Positions 1 to 6,838 are shown, numbered from the stretch's first letter. The stretch: DNA of 19,835 nt from Flavobacteriales bacterium UBA5871 (GCA_002432085.1 DJFN01000071.1:1-19835); one strand, 5' to 3'. Made by a program: numbers and translations. Notes: generated by a model not told the origin, from the letters alone.

Positions 1-31
1 GCCATACACCTCGATATAATTGTTGAATCGC

Positions 32-39
32 CAAATATA
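32..39 (-). promoter_or_regulatory. Bacteroidota -7 box for a gene leaving the window on the left
   Basis: The minus strand reads TATATTTG here, a full match to the TAnnTTTG -7 element of Bacteroidota. A minus-strand ATG lies at positions 5-3, about 26 bases further on. A divergent gene therefore probably starts at the very left edge, but only its first codon is inside the window, so nothing can be said about its product. Confidence 0.4.
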
Positions 40-76
40 ATAAGAAGTCCCGACATCCTTTCGTGAAGCGATTTTG

Positions 77-106
77 AATGTTGGAATTTTGACGTTTAAT
101 GTTGGA
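77..106. repeat. Degenerate word repeat, AATGTTGGA twice
   Basis: AATGTTGGA occurs at 77-85 and again at 98-106, a distance of 21 bases (three times seven). The bases between look like drifted copies of the same kind of word (ATTTTGA, GTTTAATG). It is weaker than the other heptad arrays but keeps the same spacing. Confidence 0.4.
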
Positions 107-132
107 TTTCAGATGATACCTAAGGATTAAAA

Positions 133-192
133 AATGGAAAATTGAAAAGATTGGTCTTCCTTTTCAATTTTCCGTTTTCAATTTTCATTTTT
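133..192 (+). repeat. Heptad-word array TTTTCAA with inverted arm, hairpin-forming
   Basis: TTTTC starts at 161, 168, 175 and 182, exactly seven bases apart, giving words TTTTCAA, TTTTCCG, TTTTCAA, TTTTCAT. The segment 136-149 is the perfect 14-base reverse complement of 160-173, with a ten-base loop, so the DNA or RNA can fold into a long A/T-rich hairpin. The array ends directly in the promoter-like CATTTTTG and start codon of the phosphodiesterase gene. Whether it works as a terminator, a promoter part or neither cannot be told from sequence. Confidence 0.75.
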
Positions 193-193
193 G
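186..193 (+). promoter_or_regulatory. Likely -7 box of the phosphodiesterase gene, near-leaderless
   Basis: CATTTTTG matches TAnnTTTG at seven of eight positions and ends four bases before the ATG at 198. The same box-GxxCC-ATG spacing is seen for the hydrolase gene at 14288. It implies a very short or absent 5' leader. The box is built from the last unit of the heptad array. Confidence 0.4.
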
Positions 194-197
194 TACC

Positions 198-701
198 ATG
201 ACAACAATCGGCTTGCTTTCCGACACTCACGGCGATTTCCCCGAACAGGTTTACACGTATTTTGCGAATGTGGACGAGATCTGGCATGCGGGCGATATCG
301 GCTCGCTGGAGGTAACGGACCGTTTGAAAGCGTTCAAGCCTTTGCGCGGCGTTTACGGCAATATCGATGGCACGGAGATCCGGCAGGAATTTCCCGAGTT
401 CAACCGTTTTCGCATTGAAGGTGTGGATGTGTTGATCACGCACATCGGCGGGAAACCGGGAAGATACAGCAAACCTGCGTTTGATGCGTTGTCGGAAGGC
501 GCACCGAAGCTGTTCATTTGCGGCCATTCACACATTCTGCTGGTTCAGCACGACAAACGCTACAACATGCTCTGGATGAATCCCGGCGCCTGCGGAAACA
601 AAGGTTTTCACAAAATGCGCACGATGCTGCGGTTTGCTATCGATGGTGACCGGATCGTGAACCTGGAAGCTATTGAGCTTGGGAAGCGGGCGGAGCTCTA
701 A
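198..701 (+). CDS. YfcE/MJ0936-type metallophosphoesterase
   Basis: A 167-residue single-domain calcineurin-like phosphoesterase of the YfcE family, which hydrolyses phosphodiesters with two bound metal ions in the cytosol. All the expected metal ligands are visible: D9 and H11 in SDTHGD, D33 in HAGDIG, N55 in YGNIDG, H82 in ITHIGG, and H110 and H112 in CGHSH. The length fits the family. There is no signal peptide. The ATG at 198 is chosen because the SDTHG strand begins seven residues later, as in homologues, and a promoter-like box ends four bases upstream. Its physiological substrate is unknown for most members of the family. It ends convergently with the M61 peptidase gene, with a hairpin between them. 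Confidence 0.93.
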   Translation: MTTIGLLSDTHGDFPEQVYTYFANVDEIWHAGDIGSLEVTDRLKAFKPLRGVYGNIDGTEIRQEFPEFNRFRIEGVDVLITHIGGKPGRYSKPAFDALSEGAPKLFICGHSHILLVQHDKRYNMLWMNPGACGNKGFHKMRTMLRFAIDGDRIVNLEAIELGKRAEL

Positions 702-729
702 CTCAGTATAGAATGTCCTCCCCATTTAG

Positions 730-747
730 TCCCCCTCCGAAGGGGGA
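730..747. terminator. C/G-rich hairpin between convergent genes
   Basis: TCCCCCT and AGGGGGA pair as a seven-base stem around the loop CCGA, 29 bases after the phosphodiesterase stop and just before the peptidase stop (on the other strand). It is placed as a two-way terminator. There is no clear T tract. A related C-run/G-run element occurs at 18091, where it cannot be a normal terminator, so it may instead be a dispersed repeat. Confidence 0.5.
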
Positions 748-753
748 GACAAA

Positions 754-2535
754 TCACTCCAGCGACCTCAGCCAGTAATAAAACTTCTCGCTCGATGGCG
801 ACATCATTTCGAATTTGAATGCCGGGCGCTCATAAGCTGTGATCTTCACCTGCAGATTCAGGATCATTTCTTCGCGTGATACGATCATTTCGGCATATTC
901 GCCCACGGTGAGCGTTGCGATAAAGCCTTCCAAGGATTGCTGATCAACGCGCATGCCGTTGCAGCCGATGATCTCATCTCCGACGCTGATTCCTGCTTCT
1001 TCCGCTGCACTGTTGGAACGCACGGCTTTCACGATCGTTTTGCCACCTTCCTGTGCGATCGTTGCACCAAGTGAAGCCACCGGTTTTCCGGTATATGTAA
1101 CGTTTACGCCTACCTTGGAGAACACAGACTGGAAATCCGGGATCTTCGTGCCGTAGATGTAATCGTTGAAAAACGCGTCCATATCCTGACCGAGAAAATC
1201 CTCGAGTGCCTGCTGGAATTCAGCTTCCGTGAAACCGCGCTTTTTCTTTACGTAATATTCGTCGTAGAGGTAGCGCATGAAGTGATCGAGGGATTTCTGC
1301 GCGTTGAATTTGTCGACGATCATTGCATCCAGCAAGGCAGCGATCATGGCTCCGCTGGAATAATAAGTCATCGTTGTATTCGCGCTGTTCTCATTCGGAC
1401 GATAGGCCTTGATCCACGCATCGAAGCTGGCATGAGCGATCGGCTGTACGCGTGCCCCTATCGATCCTTCCACATAATTGATCGAGGACTGCAATTTGCG
1501 CAGGTATTCGTCTTTGGAATAGTAGCCGGCGCGCACCATCAGCAGCTCGTCGTAATAAGATGTGAAGCCTTCCATCACCCACAAAAGCGTGGTGTAGTTT
1601 TCTTCGTCGTAGTTAAATGGCCCGAGCTCGATCGGACGAATGCGTTTTACGTTCCAGAGGTGAAAGTATTCGTGTGCCACCAATGAAAGGAAATTATTGT
1701 ACTCAGCTGGCGCATAGGTCCAGCGGTTCACACTCAACACACAGGAATTCGTGTGCTCGAGCCCGCCTTGACCGTTAATCACGTTATGAATGATAAAGGT
1801 GTAATTCTTATTCGGGTTCTGGCCGAAGACGTCCGTTGCCGCGTTCACGATCTTCGCCATATCAGTTTGCAGCTGCGCCACTTCGTAGTTACCGAGGCCG
1901 TACATCGCCACCTGGTGATCGACTCCATTCGATTCGAAATGGAAGAGCTCGTGGTTCCCGATTTCCAGCGGACAATCCACCAGATGATCGTAGTTATCGA
2001 ACACGAAATGACGTTCATTGCTTTCACCCTCCGGAATTTCCGGATTTGCAGGAAGTGCGGTTGTTACTTTTTCGAAGGATTCGTAAGGATAAACAGCGAG
2101 CTTGCCCGACAATTGCTTGTAGCCGTCGACATAGAAAAATACGCCGCTACCGGAAACGAAACCGTGGGAAAGATCGAGAAAGCTGGTCCTTACCGTAAGC
2201 TCAAAAGCATAGACCTGGTAGTTTACGTTCACCTTCTTGCTCTTGCCTTTGGCGATCTTCCACGCATTTTTCGTGGTTTTGGTCACTTTCAGCGCTTGCC
2301 CTTTTTCGTCCGTAGCCGTTACCAGATTGACGTGGCGGGAAAATTCGCGCACCAGATACGAACCCGGCGCCCATACCGGCATTTTTACCGTCAACTCGGA
2401 AGCCTTGAAATCTTTCAGCTCCATTTCCACTTCGAAATAGTGATTCTGAGGCTTCGGCATGCGCAGCGAATAGCTGACAGATTGTCCGTAGGCTACGGTA
2501 GTAATGAGCGCGAGCAGGGCGATAATGACTTTCAT
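754..2535 (-). CDS. Secreted M61 family peptidase with C-terminal PDZ domain
   Basis: A 593-residue zinc peptidase of family M61 (glycyl aminopeptidase type). Residues 1-18 are a signal peptide ending in AYGQ. An N-terminal beta domain follows (about 20-200), then the catalytic domain with GGLEHTNS (258-265), HEYFH (288-292, zinc ligands H288 and H292, catalytic E289) and MEGFTSYY with the third ligand near E322. A PDZ domain covers about 480-565 (the ASLGATI strand and the AAEEAGISVGDEI loop). The product should act in the periplasm or outside the cell on peptides. The start at 2535 is preferred over an upstream in-frame ATG at 2574, because it begins the signal peptide exactly and a perfect -7 box lies between the two ATGs. 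Monocistronic. Confidence 0.95.
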   Translation of the reverse strand: MKVIIALLALITTVAYGQSVSYSLRMPKPQNHYFEVEMELKDFKASELTVKMPVWAPGSYLVREFSRHVNLVTATDEKGQALKVTKTTKNAWKIAKGKSKKVNVNYQVYAFELTVRTSFLDLSHGFVSGSGVFFYVDGYKQLSGKLAVYPYESFEKVTTALPANPEIPEGESNERHFVFDNYDHLVDCPLEIGNHELFHFESNGVDHQVAMYGLGNYEVAQLQTDMAKIVNAATDVFGQNPNKNYTFIIHNVINGQGGLEHTNSCVLSVNRWTYAPAEYNNFLSLVAHEYFHLWNVKRIRPIELGPFNYDEENYTTLLWVMEGFTSYYDELLMVRAGYYSKDEYLRKLQSSINYVEGSIGARVQPIAHASFDAWIKAYRPNENSANTTMTYYSSGAMIAALLDAMIVDKFNAQKSLDHFMRYLYDEYYVKKKRGFTEAEFQQALEDFLGQDMDAFFNDYIYGTKIPDFQSVFSKVGVNVTYTGKPVASLGATIAQEGGKTIVKAVRSNSAAEEAGISVGDEIIGCNGMRVDQQSLEGFIATLTVGEYAEMIVSREEMILNLQVKITAYERPAFKFEMMSPSSEKFYYWLRSLE

Positions 2536-2550
2536 TTCATCAATTTTTCT

Positions 2551-2558
2551 CAAATATA
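2551..2558 (-). promoter_or_regulatory. -7 box of the M61 peptidase gene
   Basis: The minus strand reads TATATTTG, a perfect TAnnTTTG match, 15 bases upstream of the ATG at 2535. Transcription from here would start downstream of the alternative ATG at 2574 and so decides the start codon. No clear -33 element is seen. Confidence 0.6.
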
Positions 2559-2566
2559 CATTTCTT

Positions 2567-2601
2567 CCGGTCATTCGGTTCCAGGCTCCGGTTTTCCGGT
2601 C
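2567..2601. repeat. CCGGT word cluster upstream of the M61/phosphatase pair
   Basis: CGGT starts at 2568, 2576, 2589 and 2597 (steps 8, 13, 8), giving related words such as CCGGTC and CCGGTTT. The same word in the same orientation builds the array at 4603-4650, so the phosphatase gene is bracketed by two arrays of one word. Confidence 0.4.
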
Positions 2602-2635
2602 TGAAATTAAGGACGGATGGGATTATTTCAATGTG

Positions 2636-2672
2636 ACATGAAGTAGTCCTTCCTTCGTCGGACACTTCATGT
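2636..2672. repeat. Long imperfect hairpin in divergent spacer
   Basis: ACATGAAGT (2636-2644) and ACTTCATGT (2664-2672) are perfect inverted repeats; inside them GTCC and GGAC pair as well, leaving a ten-base loop and a one-base bulge. It lies between two divergent promoters, so a terminator role is unlikely unless it ends antisense transcripts. The inner AAGTAGTCCT recurs at 4833-4842, which suggests a dispersed element. Confidence 0.55.
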
Positions 2673-2732
2673 TTCAGTGTGAGTTTAATATACTCTTTAC
2701 AGGGATTTCAAGCAGGGAACATACCCGATAGT

Positions 2733-2740
2733 CATCTTTG
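2733..2740 (+). promoter_or_regulatory. Probable -7 box of the SpoIIE phosphatase gene
   Basis: CATCTTTG matches TAnnTTTG at seven of eight positions, 17 bases before the ATG at 2758. The leader would be about ten bases. A purine stretch AGGAAG touches the ATG directly and is too close to serve as a normal ribosome binding site. Confidence 0.4.
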
Positions 2741-2757
2741 CAGCAGTAATTAGGAAG

Positions 2758-4662
2758 ATGAAACGACTGTTTTTAGGGGTGTTTGGTGGATTTTGCGTGG
2801 TAATCGCCCTGATCGGCGTGTTCAATTTCCTCTATTTTTTCCGTTTGCACGGAATCCAGGAAGAGCTGGTGTGTATCGATAATATCGCTCAGCAGGCCCA
2901 GGAACACAAGGAATTGATGCAGCAATTCGGTCAGCACAACGAGCTGTTTGATCACATTGCCGTCGCCGGGCCGCGGATCCGTTCTTCGAATGCGGCGTTC
3001 TGGGAACACATGCGGGCTTCGCTGGCAGCCTGCTGCGGAAATGCCCATCAGAAAGGGTTTTCCTGCACGCTATCGGAAAACGACAGCTTTCTCGACAAGC
3101 TGGAACGGTCCGAACAGCAGATTATCGCTCAGGCTGCTGTTCTTGGATTCAAAGAGTTTGGATTAGTGGGCCGCATGCGTGAAAAAGCGCACGAAGTGGA
3201 ATCGGGATTTCCACGTTTCAAGGCCCGATTGCTGATGCTGCGCCGTCATGAAAAGGATTTCCTGATGCGCATCGATCCGGCTTATCATTTAAAGCTCGAC
3301 GATGAAGTGCGCCAGTGGGCCGACGAAGGCACGCTACCTCCTGCCGTTGCCAGCTATGCACAACAATTCGATACGCTTTCTTCGGCTTATATTCATTTTT
3401 TCGAGTCGCGTCCGACCGGCATGATTTTCAGCTGGAACACACAATTCGATCAGTTCCAGCACCGCATTCGTATTCAGCGTTCGGCCTTGCTGAAAGCCAG
3501 CTTCGCGGAATCGGACAAGGCGCGGATCGTAAACCTGCTCATCAATTCAGCGGCTATTGCGCTGGCTTTGCTTTGCACGATTTTCTTCACACGCCGGTTC
3601 AGCAAGCAGGTCGTTCATTTACAGCAGACGATGGAACAGTACATCGCGGCCAATTACAGCCATTCGCCCGATATGCTGCTGAAAATTCCAAAGAACGAAT
3701 TCGGTAAGATCACGCTGCATTTTCTTCAGCTCACGCGGAAGATAAAAGCCGATCTTCAATTGCTGGAAGACCGCGTGAGTCGCAGAACGCGCTCGCTTCA
3801 GACCAAAAACACCCAGCTGGAAATTCAGCACCGCGAGATCATGGACAGTCTTAAATACGCCCGCGATCTGCAGCAAAGTCTGCTGGTTTCGCGCTCGAAA
3901 ATCCTGCGCTCTTTCCACGATGCCGACGTGTTTTACCAACCGAAAGATCTGGTAGGCGGCGATTTTTACTGGCTGAAGGAGATCCGGAAAGGAAAAATCG
4001 ATCGCGTGTATTTTGCCCTCGCCGATTGTACCGGTCACGGCGTTCCGGGCGCACTCCTGAGTGTAATGGGCATGAACGCGCTCGACGAACTGATCGATGC
4101 CGGCGTTCTTCAACCGGCCGATTTGCTGAACGAATTGCGATCCTTAATCACACGCCGACTGAACACACACGAAGACAAACGCTACGACGGTATGGACCTG
4201 GCGCTGTTCTGCTGGGACCGCAAGACCGATTTGCTGCAATTCGCCGGAGCACAAATGCCCTTGTGGATTCTGCGTGAAGGCCAGCTCATCGAGCTTTCCG
4301 GACAGCGCATGCCGATCGGCTATACGTTCTTTGAAACGACAGCGTTCGGCGAACAAACCGTTCAGCTTCAGCCCGACGACCGAATTATTCTATTTTCTGA
4401 CGGAATCGTAGACCAGTTCGGAGGCGTGAAAAACCGGAAAATGGGTAAAAAAGTGCTGCGTGAATTGCTGCTGAAACATGCTAACGAGCCGAGTCCGGTT
4501 TTCTTTTCGAAGCTTATTCGTCAGCTGGAATACTGGAAAGGAACGACCGAGCAAACCGACGATTGTACGCTATTGTTGCTGGAACCTGGCGTTAAGACCG
4601 TTCGGTCAGTATCCGGTCACCGGTCTTCAGTCGCCGGTCTTCCGGTTGGGCTTTCGACTTAA
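2758..4662 (+). CDS. Membrane-bound SpoIIE/PP2C-type serine phosphatase with periplasmic sensor
   Basis: 634 residues. One membrane helix at about 5-29, a periplasmic helical region (30-256), a second helix at 257-277, a HAMP-like linker and coiled coil (280-390), then the PP2C domain. The periplasmic part holds LRRHEKDFLMR (161-171), a motif common in chemoreceptor-type four-helix sensor domains. The linker MDSLKYARDLQQSLL (362-376) is typical of SpoIIE-family regulators in this phylum. Metal-binding aspartates are seen at D402 (GGDFYW), D423 (ADCTGHGVPGA), D548 (FSDGIVDQ) and D602. It should sense an envelope signal and dephosphorylate a serine on a partner such as an anti-sigma antagonist; no STAS or kinase partner is encoded nearby. 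The last 20 or so residues (from about 615) lie past the conserved fold and are encoded by a CGGTCTT repeat array. Confidence 0.92.
   Translation: MKRLFLGVFGGFCVVIALIGVFNFLYFFRLHGIQEELVCIDNIAQQAQEHKELMQQFGQHNELFDHIAVAGPRIRSSNAAFWEHMRASLAACCGNAHQKGFSCTLSENDSFLDKLERSEQQIIAQAAVLGFKEFGLVGRMREKAHEVESGFPRFKARLLMLRRHEKDFLMRIDPAYHLKLDDEVRQWADEGTLPPAVASYAQQFDTLSSAYIHFFESRPTGMIFSWNTQFDQFQHRIRIQRSALLKASFAESDKARIVNLLINSAAIALALLCTIFFTRRFSKQVVHLQQTMEQYIAANYSHSPDMLLKIPKNEFGKITLHFLQLTRKIKADLQLLEDRVSRRTRSLQTKNTQLEIQHREIMDSLKYARDLQQSLLVSRSKILRSFHDADVFYQPKDLVGGDFYWLKEIRKGKIDRVYFALADCTGHGVPGALLSVMGMNALDELIDAGVLQPADLLNELRSLITRRLNTHEDKRYDGMDLALFCWDRKTDLLQFAGAQMPLWILREGQLIELSGQRMPIGYTFFETTAFGEQTVQLQPDDRIILFSDGIVDQFGGVKNRKMGKKVLRELLLKHANEPSPVFFSKLIRQLEYWKGTTEQTDDCTLLLLEPGVKTVRSVSGHRSSVAGLPVGLST
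4603..4650 (+). repeat. CGGTCTT word array inside the phosphatase 3' end
   Basis: CGGT starts at 4603, 4614, 4621, 4635 and 4643 (steps 11, 7, 14, 8). Between 4621 and 4650 the words read as heptads CGGTCTT, CAGTCGC, CGGTCTT, CCGGTTG. The array is translated as the arginine/serine/valine-rich end of the phosphatase. It is the only array in the window that is clearly inside a reading frame. Confidence 0.6.
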
Positions 4663-4687
4663 CTATGAACAGCTAATGAAATTCGGG

Positions 4688-4705
4688 TTCCGATAAGTAT
4701 CGGAA
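4688..4705. terminator. Perfect palindrome TTCCGATA-AG-TATCGGAA
   Basis: An eight-base perfect stem with a two-base centre, 26 bases after the phosphatase stop. The position fits a terminator, although a two-base loop is tight and no T tract follows; similar palindromes are dispersed in Bacteroidota genomes as far as I recall, so it may be a repeat element. Confidence 0.45.
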
Positions 4706-4718
4706 TCTGTTCGATATT

Positions 4719-4842
4719 GAGTTCGAGTGTGGGTGTGAGCCTGCTTGTCGGCAGACAGGTGTGAGTGTGACCCGAAGCAGATCTTGCTTTGCGGCGGTCG
4801 CTTCGTGTTTGAGTGAGGGTTTGGTCGTGATAAAGTAGTCCT
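4719..4842. repeat. Repeat-rich spacer: GTGTGA words, 20-base near-palindrome, AAGTAGTCCT
   Basis: This convergent spacer has no gene. It holds hexamer-spaced words (GAGTTC, GAGTGT, GGGTGT at 4719-4736; GTGTGA twice at 4759-4770), a near-palindrome CCTGCTTGTCGGCAGACAGG at 4740-4759 (eight of ten pairs match), an inverted pair CGAAGC (4773-4778) and GCTTCG (4800-4805), and AAGTAGTCCT at 4833-4842, shared with the hairpin at 2636-2672. Several independent small repeats appear stacked here. Confidence 0.5.
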
Positions 4843-4855
4843 CAGTCGTTGGTTT

Positions 4856-5536
4856 TTAATCCAGCTCCCGAATGAGACGTTTATCAAAATGAAACGAAAA
4901 AGCAGCTGTATCGACCGGATCGAAGAATAAATGCGGATAATGTTCGAACATCTCGCGGTGCATCAGTTCCAGCGGAACATCGGCGAAGGATCCGTAAAAA
5001 TGCAGGTATTCCATGAACTGTTCTTCACCGCGGTAAGCCTGGAACAACGAATCATCGACGCCATTCCATTCCAGCGGTTCGACACGATTGATCCGGCAGA
5101 TCCTGCGATCGAAAGCCGGTGTGCATTTGCTCCAGCGATCGTCGAGGAAAACTTCTACGAATCCATGAAAAACGATTTCGTCCTTACGCAGATAAGTCGT
5201 AAGCTTTTCGGTACCAATGTGGTTTTTCACGATCCCGAATCCCAGTTTGGCCGGAATATCCAGAGCCCGAAGCACGGCGCAACACAAAATCGCTTTTTCG
5301 ACGCACCAGGCGCGCGTTTTTCCAATAACGACGCTTGCTTTCAACGCCTGCGGACGCAGATCGAGGTGATACGGATCATAGAGAAAACCGTCGCGCACGG
5401 TCTGATAAACGGCGATCGCTTTTTCGGCATCGGAAGCCAGTTCCTGAAACGGCACAGCGTAGGCCTGAACAGCCGGATGATTATAATCCAGGCAAGTCGT
5501 TTCCTGTAAAAATAAACTGTCGTTTTCCTTCTCCAT
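4856..5536 (-). CDS. Transglutaminase-like cysteine protein
   Basis: 226 residues, cytosolic (no signal peptide). It has the transglutaminase-like triad order: C78 in RAWCVEKAILCCAVLRALDIPA, H124 in FHGFVEVFLDDRW and D143 in TPAFDRRI. The C-terminal 80 residues are less conserved and carry LELMHREMFEHYPHLFFD. Prokaryotic members of this superfamily are mostly peptidases or amidases rather than cross-linking enzymes; the substrate here is unknown. The start at 5536 begins 36 bases from the divergent membrane-protein start, leaving room only for back-to-back promoters. The next gene on its downstream side is the convergent phosphatase. Confidence 0.82.
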   Translation of the reverse strand: MEKENDSLFLQETTCLDYNHPAVQAYAVPFQELASDAEKAIAVYQTVRDGFLYDPYHLDLRPQALKASVVIGKTRAWCVEKAILCCAVLRALDIPAKLGFGIVKNHIGTEKLTTYLRKDEIVFHGFVEVFLDDRWSKCTPAFDRRICRINRVEPLEWNGVDDSLFQAYRGEEQFMEYLHFYGSFADVPLELMHREMFEHYPHLFFDPVDTAAFSFHFDKRLIRELD

Positions 5537-5549
5537 GGCGATCCTGCTG

Positions 5550-5567
5550 CGAAAATAACTAAATTCG
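5550..5567. promoter_or_regulatory. Back-to-back promoter boxes of a divergent gene pair
   Basis: The minus strand reads TATTTTCG at 5557-5550 (14 bases from the transglutaminase-like ATG) and the plus strand reads TAAATTCG at 5560-5567 (four bases before the GTG at 5572). Each matches TAnnTTTG at seven of eight positions. With the boxes two bases apart, the two polymerases would compete. Confidence 0.35.
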
Positions 5568-5571
5568 TACT

Positions 5572-6177
5572 GTGTCTGAAGAGCAGGAAAAAACCAGTAT
5601 CCGCGAGGAATTCGAAGCGCATTTGAACAGCCCTCTGACGCTTCTTACGCGTATCCGCAATCTTATTTTCGGCACGCAATCACCTGATCTTTATACCCGT
5701 TTCAGCTTTTTCCTGGCGTTGATCGGCTGGTTCATTTTCTTCGTCTGGGCCGTGATGGGAACAATCGCTATCCGCATGCGCGATCTGATCTTTGATACCA
5801 AAGAGATCAACGTGACCTCGCTGATCGAAGAACGCGGCATCGCACTTGGTTTCCAGCCGCAAAGCTTCATCGGCCGGCTGGAAGCCTTTCACGCATTATC
5901 GGTTATTTTCTGGCTCGTCGCTTTTATCGGACTGGTCCTGCTGTGGCGCAAAAACGAACGCTTCGTTTATTTCTATTTCGGAGGCGCCGGTGCTTACCTG
6001 ATTTTTATGTGGGTAATGCTGGGATTCGGCTACTACGCCAAAGACACGACCTTTTTCGACAAAATCGCCTATTTCGTGATGGTCGGCCATACCGCCATGT
6101 ATGCTTATTTCCTGAAACGCGAGAAAAGCGGGAATAAGATCCATTTATTCGGTGTCGAAGACGAGGACGAAGCATAG
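5572..6177 (+). CDS. Four-helix membrane protein of unknown function, GTG start
   Basis: 201 residues, not recognised as a named family. A charged 40-residue N-terminus precedes four predicted membrane helices at about 44-68, 105-125, 131-154 and 162-181; the C-terminus is acidic (GVEDEDEA). The loop between helices 1 and 2 is about 35 residues. The start is GTG at 5572; no ATG lies between it and the first helix, and a promoter-like box ends four bases before it. Divergent from the transglutaminase-like gene and convergent with shikimate kinase. No catalytic motif is visible. Confidence 0.8.
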   Translation: MSEEQEKTSIREEFEAHLNSPLTLLTRIRNLIFGTQSPDLYTRFSFFLALIGWFIFFVWAVMGTIAIRMRDLIFDTKEINVTSLIEERGIALGFQPQSFIGRLEAFHALSVIFWLVAFIGLVLLWRKNERFVYFYFGGAGAYLIFMWVMLGFGYYAKDTTFFDKIAYFVMVGHTAMYAYFLKREKSGNKIHLFGVEDEDEA

Positions 6178-6182
6178 ATTCG

Positions 6183-6275
6183 GTCGACAGTCTCCTGTTT
6201 CCTGTCTCCTGTCGGCCAGTCTAATGTCTAACAGTCTAAAGTCTTGTGTCCTGAAGTCCTGACGTCTTAATGTCC
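6183..6275 (+). repeat. GTCTCCT/GTCTAA word array, thirteen units
   Basis: GTC or GTT word starts fall at 6183, 6190, 6197, 6204, 6211, 6219, 6226, 6234, 6241, 6248, 6256, 6264 and 6272, all seven or eight bases apart. The words drift from GTCTCCT to GTCTAAT to GTCCTGA along the array. It fills the whole gap between two convergent genes and supplies the stop codon of shikimate kinase (TTA at 6267-6269 on the plus strand). It is the longest and clearest array in the window. Confidence 0.85.
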
Positions 6276-6776
6276 AATATGCGAAAGCAATTCCTCCACG
6301 ATCTGCTCGACCGTTTTGCCGTCGGTGTGGATGCAGAAATCGGCTTGTTCGTAGACGTGTTTGCGTCGATCGAGGCGTTCGGCTATCATGTTGCAGAGCT
6401 CTTCGCCCGACAATCCGGCGAGCAGCGGACGGGTTTCTATTCCGCGTTCCAGCCTTCGAACGAGCTCCTGGAGCGATGCTTCGAGGTAAACCACATGACC
6501 ACGGGTTTTAAGTCCGCTCATCAGGTCATTGTGACACGGCAAACCGCCGCCACAGGAAACCACGGCCGGATTATTTCCCAGCGCGATCACGAACGCTTTT
6601 TCCAGCTCGCGAAAGTGCGCTTCACCGTCCTGGGCAAAAATATCCGAGACCTTTTTACCGGTCTGGCGCTCAATCCATTCGTCCGAATCGACAAAGGGAA
6701 TATTCCGGCGCTCAGCAAGCACCTGCCCTACCGTCGATTTGCCGACCCCCATGAATCCGATGAGAAAAATCTGCAT
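6267..6776 (-). CDS. aroK: Shikimate kinase
   Basis: 169 residues, the usual length. It phosphorylates shikimate at the 3-hydroxyl with ATP in the fifth step of the chorismate pathway, in the cytosol. Walker A is GFMGVGKST (7-15); the shikimate site shows D32 (SDEWIE), R56 (FRELE) and the GGG turn (76-78); R116 in TRPLL lies in the lid; a basic cluster near 134-138 (ERLDRRKHVY) fits the adenine-side arginine. No other aromatic pathway gene is in the window. The start is the ATG at 6776, where the P-loop begins at the expected distance. Confidence 0.96.
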   Translation of the reverse strand: MQIFLIGFMGVGKSTVGQVLAERRNIPFVDSDEWIERQTGKKVSDIFAQDGEAHFRELEKAFVIALGNNPAVVSCGGGLPCHNDLMSGLKTRGHVVYLEASLQELVRRLERGIETRPLLAGLSGEELCNMIAERLDRRKHVYEQADFCIHTDGKTVEQIVEELLSHIGH

Positions 6777-6780
6777 GCTG

Positions 6781-6788
6781 CGAAGATA
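6781..6788 (-). promoter_or_regulatory. Near-leaderless -7 box of aroK
   Basis: The minus strand reads TATCTTCG, seven of eight to TAnnTTTG, then CAGC and the ATG. The four-base gap is the same as for the genes at 198 and 14288. Confidence 0.4.
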
Positions 6789-6814
6789 CGGAAGTATCGC
6801 TCAACGAAAAAAAC

Positions 6815-6822
6815 TACATTTG
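6815..6822 (+). promoter_or_regulatory. -7 box of the secreted protein gene
   Basis: TACATTTG is a perfect TAnnTTTG match, 16 bases upstream of the ATG at 6839. It is back to back with the aroK promoter. Confidence 0.55.
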
Positions 6823-6838
6823 ATAAAAATCGACTTCT

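Noticed and set aside
2536..2574. Longer N-terminus for the M61 peptidase
   Set aside because: The extra 13 residues precede a perfect signal peptide, and the promoter box at 2551-2558 lies inside them.
1753..2604. 283-codon plus-strand open frame opposite the M61 peptidase gene
   Set aside because: It is the antisense shadow of a clear M61/PDZ gene, has no domain or signal and a composition typical of reverse-frame translation.
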